A stretch of 64,000 bases of DNA, from positions 796,397,608-796,461,607 of the forward strand of contig CM062296.1 of the NCBI GenBank assembly GCA_031216915.1, given 5' to 3'. The notes below the pieces were generated by a model that worked only from the letters and a program-made list of their open reading frames with translations, was not told the origin of the DNA and did not search any database. A program made the translations under genes and the position numbers. This stretch comes from Pictodentalium vernedei. Its lineage: Eukaryota; Mollusca; Scaphopoda; Dentaliida; Dentaliidae. This document shows positions 58,034 through 64,000 of the stretch, piece after piece (position 1 is the first letter of the stretch; every line of letters starts with the position of its first letter).

Positions 58034-60112
58034 ATGAAAAGATATTGTTCAAATTGTAATAGGAAGAAATCTTCCTCTGACTTTCATGATCATTGTATTA
58101 ATTGTAGTCAGTGTACTCGCACTAACTCCCGTTCAATATGTCAATATTGGGATGATAAACATTGGAAACGTGTGTCACGGTATGTTGTTAGCGGGGAAAG
58201 GGCCATGCCGGTCCTTTCTCCACAGGGTCACTCTAGTCTGTCAGTTTCTATTTCAGAGGAACAAGAACAGGGTGATGTTTCCATGTTATCCTCCAAAAGT
58301 GTGCTTCCGTCGTCACAATTGAATGCAAAGCTAGCGGCAAAAGTGCTCATGGAGATACGACAGTTGCCTAAGAGGTCCCTAGTAGGATCGACGGCGCTGT
58401 CGTCCGCTAGCTCGCCCGGTGTAGCGTCCATTCACTGAATGGTTTGGCAGCCGGGTTCGTCCATTGCGGTCCAGGAAGAAATGTTGGGTGATGCGAGCAC
58501 TATAAACATACAAGATGCACACCCAGTGACGGCGGATAAAAGGAGAGATTGGAGGAAGCCTTCTAGTCCGGTTCCTAGCTCGTCCAGGTCCAGCCGTGCC
58601 GCGAGCGAGAGAGGCCCCTCTCTCGTACAACAACATCTGGGACCAGATATTGTGGTACAAAATGTGTCGCAAGCGGAGCACACGTCCGTCGCTTGGGACG
58701 CTCCGTTGTATAGGCAGTCCGCTGAGACTGCTCAGGCTTCCTCATCCTCTCAGTAGCGCACACGACCGCACCTTGGCTACGTGACCACGGATATTCTACC
58801 AGCTTCGCCGATTAGGGATTCATCGGCGACCACGTCACGCCATCCGGTAGCCAGGGACACGAGGCCGGTAGACTCTGGACGTTCGCATAGGAAGAGTATG
58901 CGGGAGTCAGTTGATGCAGAGCTTCCCACGGCTAAGCAGCGAAAGACCGCTACTCTGCAGGCCTCGATGACGGACGTGCTAGCTCAGATAGCACAAATTA
59001 TCACAGCATCCCAGCAATCGACAGAATCGGTGTCTGATCGGGAATTATCCGACGGCGCTGGGTCGGTACGCTCCGCCGAAGCATCGGGTGCGGACGACCG
59101 GGAGCATTGTGAGGTCCGACCGGATGGCGAAAGGGATACTGATGACTTGGAGCTATCCCTTTCGGAACATCATAAAGCTGCCATGGATTTCATCCGGCAC
59201 TTCCTTCCTCAAGTTGTTCCATCGGGCCAGACTGCTGCGGTACCGGATAAGAGACTGATAGCATCATTGGACACTGAATTCTTCGAGCGGTTCAGAGACA
59301 TCGTCCCTGAGTTTCCGTCTCAGTCCAATAATGTCACAAGAACATTTGAATTATTGAACGACCCTATCTTCAAGCTTGCTTCCAAAACAGGCAAAGCTGG
59401 TTTCTTGTCCGCCAATGCTCTTAACCTGCCTTTCATTAATTCAAGGAATAAATTCGATACGGCAGGACAGGGTGTTCCGAGAGTTCCTCTGTGTCTTGAC
59501 GACGAGGCGGAAGACTTAGAATTGTCATTACCATCGTCTATGTCCATTCCAACCGCAGTGTTGGATACGACAATTACGTCTAACAGGGCCAGTTTAGACG
59601 CTTTATCTTACGCAGACCACCTTACTAAGGCGTTATCACTACGTCTTCAAGGGAAAGAATTCCAGGATATACAATCCTCTTTAAGACTTCTTTCAAGGGC
59701 AGTAGCTTATTCCACGTATAACTCCGCCCTTTCAGTGGCAAACCTGGAGTTGGTTAGATGTGACGCAGCCCTAGCTACATCCACACACGTGGATAGTAAG
59801 GTGAAGAACTCTCTCAGAGTCGCTTCGGTCTCCGGAGAGCTTCTCTTCAACGGCAAGCTTTCTGCAATCTACGATAAAATTACTAAGAAAGCTTCAGATT
59901 CTCTGCTGTTTAAATCCGCTTCCGAAAAGTCGGATACGGCAGAAAAGAGTAAGACAGGCACTTCTGGGACTAATGCGCCCATGAGAGGTTCCTATAGAGG
60001 TTCCGGTGCATCCTCTTGGTCTTATTCAAGAGACTGTCAAGGCAGCGACTCACGTGCGGGACGTCCTTCAGGCCGGGACAACCGGTCGGACGCCCCGAGG
60101 TCGACGGGATGA
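58034..60112 (+). pseudogene. DIRS element F gag-like gene with two in-frame stops
   Basis: One frame of 692 codons is interrupted only by TGA at 58436-58438 and TAG at 58754-58756, with no frameshift. The N-terminus (MKRYCSNCNRKKSSSDFHDH) begins a CxxC ... HxxCxxCxxC cluster shared with B gag, possibly a zinc-binding module. The middle is Ser/Thr-rich. The C-terminal half holds conserved blocks (PDKRLIASLDTEFFERF, TFELLNDPIFKLASKTGK) and ends in a basic Gly/Ser/Arg-rich tail. The longest uninterrupted part is 58781-60112. Elements C and D have CGA and CAG at the two stop positions, so both stops look like C-to-T changes. The end overlaps the RT frame by about 107 bp. Confidence 0.85.
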
Positions 60113-62162
60113 GGTGCGGGTCGTGGAGGACGTGGTTTCTCCTCCCGCAGGCCTCGCAGGTCCAGGAGGTGATGGTTTCAACCTCTATCGTGTTCTGGTT
60201 GGCGGAAGGTTGTCGAGTTTTTCAGAAGAGTGGGCGTCGATTACGGACAACCCTTGGGTGAGAGGGGTGATTTCGGAAGGTCTAAGAATATCCTTCAAAC
60301 GAAAGCCTCCTTTAACTCGAAGTCCAAAATGGACTCAACTTCCGTCAAATCCACAGAAAAGAGACGCTCTGTTATCGGAGGTGCAGTCTCTTTTAATGAA
60401 GAACGCAGTAGAGGTCGTAGAAGACCAGGAAATACCGGGATTCTACAGCCATCTGTTTCTGGTTCTGAAACCAGACGGCTCGTTCCGTCCAGTCATAGAT
60501 TTGAGCTGGATAAACAAGCTGATCGTCGCTCCGAAGTTCTATATGGAGACAATTCGATCGGTCAGAGCGAGTATTCGGGTGAACGATTATGCTACAAGCA
60601 TAGATCTCAAATATGCGTACTTTCATGTCATGGTACATCCGACATTCAGAAAGTATCTACGCTTCGCAGTCCTAGGAGTGGTGTATCAATTCCGAGTGAT
60701 GTGCTTCAGATTGAACCTAGCACCCTGGGCTTTCACTCGGGTAATGAACTCGGTAATGATATATTTCCGAGCTCATTCGTCTGCGGTAATGTCGGCCTAC
60801 CTGGACGACATTCTTCAGAGGTACGGCAACGAGTTAATGCTTCAGAACGATGTGCAGAATCTGCTTCTATTGCTCCGAAGTCTCGGTTTTGTTATAAACG
60901 AGACAAAGTCGGATCTGGTGCCGTCCAAGTCATTCACTCATCTGGGAATGAGCTTCGAGACGCACAACAATCTCGTTCGTCTGCCGTTAGCCAGAGCGAA
61001 ATTAGTCAGTTGTTACGCTCGCTATTGTCTTCATGCAGACAAAGTCACAGCGAGGGAGTTCATGAGACTGATAGGTCTGTGCGGAGCTGCTGCGGATCTC
61101 ATTCCGATGGGGCGGTTATGCACTCGTCCTCTCCAAATTTTCTTGACTGAGAATTGGAGTGTGAAGATTCATTCGCTCGACATAGATGTTCTCTTGTCAG
61201 ATCAAGTGAAACAAGAGATTCAGACTTGGGCAAACATTCAGTGGTTGACTCAGGGAGTTCCGCTGCAGTTGCCGGATCCGAGTTTCACGATTATGACGGA
61301 TGCCAGTCAAACAGGTTGGGGTGCATCATTGATCCCAACGGATTCGAGGTGCCAGAGTCTTTGGGATCCACAGTTTCTAAGCAAGCACATAAACATCAAG
61401 GAAATGATGTCAATTTGGCTTGCGTTACGTCATTGGATGGACATTATTCAGAAAGCTCATGTCCAAATCCTGTCCGACAATACGACAGTAGTGGCGTATA
61501 TCCGGAACCAGGGAGGCACTCATTCCGTTCCGTTATTCAATTTAACGGAAAGAATCCTTCTGTTTGCTCTAGAACATCAAGTTCTACTTTCGGTCCGTCA
61601 TATACCGGGTCGTCTGAATGTACTAGCAGACTCCCTTTCACGGAAGGGTCGCTTGTTGCCATCGGAGTGGACTCTCAACAAACTGGTATTCAATCAGATT
61701 TGCTACCAATGGGAACGGCCAATGATAGACTTATTTGCGACACATCTCAACAATCAGTTGCAGACGTATGTGTCACCATGTCCGGATCCAAGAGCATTTG
61801 CAGTAGACGCTCTATCGATCTCATGGGACGGATTGATAGGATTTGCGTATCCTCCAGCGCCGTTAATTCAGCAAGTATTGCTAAAGATAAAACAATCTCA
61901 ATGCAAGATTCTGTTGGTAGCATCTCTGTCTCCACAGAGACCGTGGATAAATCTACTCAGGTGTCTGCTGTGGGACCTACCGCGAAAGCTTCCTCCACGG
62001 AAGGATCTTCTTTCGCAGGGGAAACTGCGTCAACTTCATCACAACCCGCAAGGTCTCAACCTTCACGTTTTTCCGTTGTGCGGTCCTTCTTGCATGGCAA
62101 GCACTTTACAGGACAAGCAGTGGACGCGATTTCTAACTGTAGGAGGACCTCCTCTTCGCTAA
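60006..62162 (+). CDS. DIRS element F reverse transcriptase/RNase H
   Basis: This 718-residue open frame is shifted +1 relative to gag and starts inside the gag end. RT spans roughly residues 90-300, with FRPVIDLSWINK, motif A SIDLKYAYFHV, motif B CFRLNLAPWAFTR and motif C AYLDD (residues about 264-268). RNase H spans roughly 425-560, with TDASQTGWGA, Glu in NIKEMM, LSDNTTVVAY and HIPGRLNVLADSLSR. The tail DLFATH ... YVSPCPDP is typical of DIRS polymerases. Two conserved positions are changed: the second Asp of motif A (DLKDAYF in E, DLRDAYF in B) is Tyr, and the Gly of FGLN is Arg. The frame is intact but activity is doubtful. It should copy element RNA inside a gag particle. Confidence 0.9.
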   Translation: MHPLGLIQETVKAATHVRDVLQAGTTGRTPRGRRDEVRVVEDVVSPPAGLAGPGGDGFNLYRVLVGGRLSSFSEEWASITDNPWVRGVISEGLRISFKRKPPLTRSPKWTQLPSNPQKRDALLSEVQSLLMKNAVEVVEDQEIPGFYSHLFLVLKPDGSFRPVIDLSWINKLIVAPKFYMETIRSVRASIRVNDYATSIDLKYAYFHVMVHPTFRKYLRFAVLGVVYQFRVMCFRLNLAPWAFTRVMNSVMIYFRAHSSAVMSAYLDDILQRYGNELMLQNDVQNLLLLLRSLGFVINETKSDLVPSKSFTHLGMSFETHNNLVRLPLARAKLVSCYARYCLHADKVTAREFMRLIGLCGAAADLIPMGRLCTRPLQIFLTENWSVKIHSLDIDVLLSDQVKQEIQTWANIQWLTQGVPLQLPDPSFTIMTDASQTGWGASLIPTDSRCQSLWDPQFLSKHINIKEMMSIWLALRHWMDIIQKAHVQILSDNTTVVAYIRNQGGTHSVPLFNLTERILLFALEHQVLLSVRHIPGRLNVLADSLSRKGRLLPSEWTLNKLVFNQICYQWERPMIDLFATHLNNQLQTYVSPCPDPRAFAVDALSISWDGLIGFAYPPAPLIQQVLLKIKQSQCKILLVASLSPQRPWINLLRCLLWDLPRKLPPRKDLLSQGKLRQLHHNPQGLNLHVFPLCGPSCMASTLQDKQWTRFLTVGGPPLR

Positions 62163-63117
62163 ACTATGCGGCTAAGTGGAAGGTTTTTCGTCGTTGGTGT
62201 AGGGATCATTCTGTTGATATTTATGATCCCTCCATTCCAGACATTGCTAATTTTCTGGTCTACTTGTTTAACGAGATCAGACTGCAGCCAATAACTATTA
62301 AGGGTTATAGGTCTATGTTATCTGATACCTATGCACACCACGATAGTTTACAAATTGGATCTAATGTCTCTTTATCTAAGTTAGTTAGAATCTTCTCGAT
62401 AAATAGACCCAGAACTCTTAGATTAATTCCTAAGTGGAATTTAGCTTGGGTTCTTCTTAAACTGAAGGAAAAGCCATTTGAGCCTCTTGGGACAGTAGAT
62501 TTCAAATTCTTGTCTTATAAGACAGCTTTTCTCCTAGCTTTCTCTTCTGCTAGAAGAGTCAGTGAGCTTCATGCACTATCGGTGGACGATTCTCACTATC
62601 GTAGTGTCGGGAACACTATCATCTTCACTACTAATGTTGGATTTTTAGCTAAGAATCAGGCTCCTAATAAATATCCGGAACCTATTGTTATTAAGGCTCT
62701 GCCATCTTCAGACGGGCGTAGGTTTTATTCTGTCCTGTTAGAGCTTTACGTACTTATAAACAAAGATCTCAGTTTATCAGAAAGGGACGAAAACGCTTCT
62801 TTCTGTCTCTGATGCCTAATAGTAAGGACATTTCGGTCCATTCTATTGCTAGATGGATTCAACTAACTATCCGTACTGCTTATGAAAATTTATCTTCTAC
62901 TCAGCAGTCTGTGCTTAAGATTTCGGCTCATGAAGTAAGAGCTCTTTCTACATCTTGGGCTTACGCAAATAGTGTTGCTATTACAGATTTAATGAAGGCT
63001 GCTTTTTGGTCTCAGCCATCCACATTCACGAATTTTTATCTCAGAAATATTGAGTCCATTTCTGGAGACCTGCATTGTTTAGGTCCGTTATCTGTTGCTC
63101 AGAATGTCGTCCACTAA
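61970..63117 (+). pseudogene. DIRS element F tyrosine recombinase with a frameshift
   Basis: The recombinase frame overlaps the end of the RT frame. It is open well upstream (from 61154), but homology to other recombinases starts near 61970 (KASSTEGSSFAGE). The core-binding region (AAKWKVFRRWCRDHSVD, TIKGYRSMLSDTY) and first catalytic Arg (SARRVSELHAL) are in the first frame. A one-base loss near 62728, relative to B and E, shifts the frame. The remainder is open to 63117, with RNGRK-like basic sequence, HxxR as SAHEVRALSTSWAY and Tyr in TNFYLRNIE. All catalytic residues are present, but in two frames. The enzyme would integrate circular element DNA. Confidence 0.88.
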
Positions 63118-63206
63118 ACAGTTGCAACTGCAGGCTTTCTGTTCCGGCAGTGACTCCGTCCTGCTGCCCTCTTCGCTCTGGGCTATTTGACCTAGGGCAA
63201 GGGGAA

Positions 63207-63234
63207 GGGGGGGGGGGGGGGGGGGGGGGGGGGG
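63207..63234. repeat. Poly-G tract in the 3' region of element F
   Basis: 28 consecutive G at the position where other copies have 6 to 18. It lies 90 bp after the recombinase stop. Confidence 0.93.
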
Positions 63235-63726
63235 AGGGTGTTCCCTTCGGTCACCTGCTTTATAGTGAAAAGCAAGGGAATTCCTCCTCCAGAGTCAGTA
63301 ATTCTGAGTCGTTTCCGGGATGGTTTTAAAGTGTAATATTAATGTTAAAAATTCATTCATGTCATATTTTTAAAGTGTAGCTCGGTGTGATGCATTTGTA
63401 TATGTCAAGTGTCAAACGGGCGTTAATACACAATCCTCGGACACTTTTAAAGAATATAAAGAGTCTCAATTCTCTGGACTAACTTTATTTATTGGCTTAC
63501 TTTAAAAATAATTAGTATAAAGGGTTATACTGGATGTAAATAGAGAACATGAATGTTATTGTGCTCAATTATGAAGGGTATTGTATCTTTCTAATTTATC
63601 ATAAAATAAGAAAGATACATGTAAAGGCTTATACCCCTTTTCTCCTTGAGGGGTTGACTCTATGTTATATAGTTGAGCTTATTGGATTTTCCTCTATGTC
63701 CTAGGCCTTCCAGCCTTTTTACTATT

Positions 63727-63832
63727 CAGCTATGTCTGGGTCATTGGTACAGTATAAAAATGTTAAAAAATTTATAGTAATTTATATATTTTTTATTTTT
63801 ATATATTTTTTATACTTACCAATGACCCAGAC
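63727..63832. repeat. Internal complementary region of element F, with a 17-bp expansion
   Basis: It has the same structure as in other copies, but the tatattttttat segment is repeated once (about 63785-63815), making this ICR about 17 bp longer than those of A, C, D and E. Confidence 0.85.
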
Positions 63833-63904
63833 GGGGATGGCCCTCCCAGGAGTTGGGAACTCATACCTCCCCGCTGAGTACATAGCGCTGACCAGGCACT
63901 GCTT

Positions 63905-64000
63905 GTAAGAATGATAATGATAATTGGCGCCAATTTCGGAACGTCCTTGACACTGCACATGCGCAGTAAGGGCAAAGTATGGAGGACCTTCAGGACATGA
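63905..64000. repeat. Right inverted terminal repeat of element F (partial)
   Basis: It starts at gaatgataatgataattggc and carries actgcacatgcgcagt at 63952-63967. It is cut by the window end at a point equivalent to 594 in element A. Confidence 0.85.

Larger units (their letters stand above)
56935..64000 (+). mobile_element. DIRS element F, best preserved, 3' end outside window
   Basis: The left terminus atttttatactgtacc starts at 56935. Left ITR, untranslated leader, gag, RT/RNase H, YR, poly-G tract, ICR and the start of the right ITR follow in order. By comparison with A, about 150 bp of the right ITR lies beyond the window. Coding frames are long, but gag has two stops, RT has two substitutions at conserved positions, and YR has a frameshift, so the copy is probably recent but non-functional. 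Confidence 0.92.

Noticed and set aside
60230..61150. Long second-frame reading frames overlapping the RT gene of F (60230-61150, 61154-61960)
   Set aside because: They are shadows of the RT frame with biased composition. Only the part after about 61970 is homologous to recombinases.

Overview
This is animal nuclear DNA, almost certainly from an invertebrate. It contains spliced exons, SINEs, MITEs, minisatellites, long poly-C/poly-G tracts and a 100-N assembly gap, and no prokaryotic gene organisation. The repeat content would suit a mollusc or another marine lophotrochozoan, but nothing here fixes the species.

The only host gene I recognise is an ACAD9-like acyl-CoA dehydrogenase on the + strand. 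Two short exons (36764-36839 and 51184-51254) join in frame across a 14.3 kb intron. Other exons of the gene were not found, so much of the window may be intronic.

The window is dominated by six tyrosine-recombinase retrotransposons of the DIRS order, all on the + strand. They have inverted terminal repeats (ITRs), an internal complementary region (ICR) that matches both outer ends, and the order gag, reverse transcriptase/RNase H, tyrosine recombinase (YR). A (1-734) is a 3' end. B (3340-9711) is a separate family. C (11549-18550) and D (27788 to the gap at 34597) are nearly identical copies that lack the RT domain and carry a tandemly duplicated gag. E (42357-50620) is decayed, is interrupted by a hAT-like element, and sits inside a small ITR-only DIRS derivative. 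F (56935 to beyond 64000) is the best preserved member of the A/C/D/E family. No copy is fully intact: F has two gag stops, two substitutions at conserved RT positions and a YR frameshift; B has frame breaks and has lost the second catalytic arginine of its YR.

Between the DIRS copies lie a hAT-like MITE (18917-19127), two TTAA-flanked palindromic MITEs (19331 and 37412), a 5S rRNA-derived SINE and a tRNA-derived SINE that share one 3' body, a possible 4.3 kb TTAA-type DNA transposon with long terminal inverted repeats (22190-26490), several hairpins, and tandem arrays of about 145, 180, 165, 130 and 170/240 bp.

The most interesting material is the DIRS biology. There are RT-less copies apparently moved in trans, a nested insertion that exposes the target site, termini conserved between two families, and ITR palindromes resembling NRF-1 and E2F sites.
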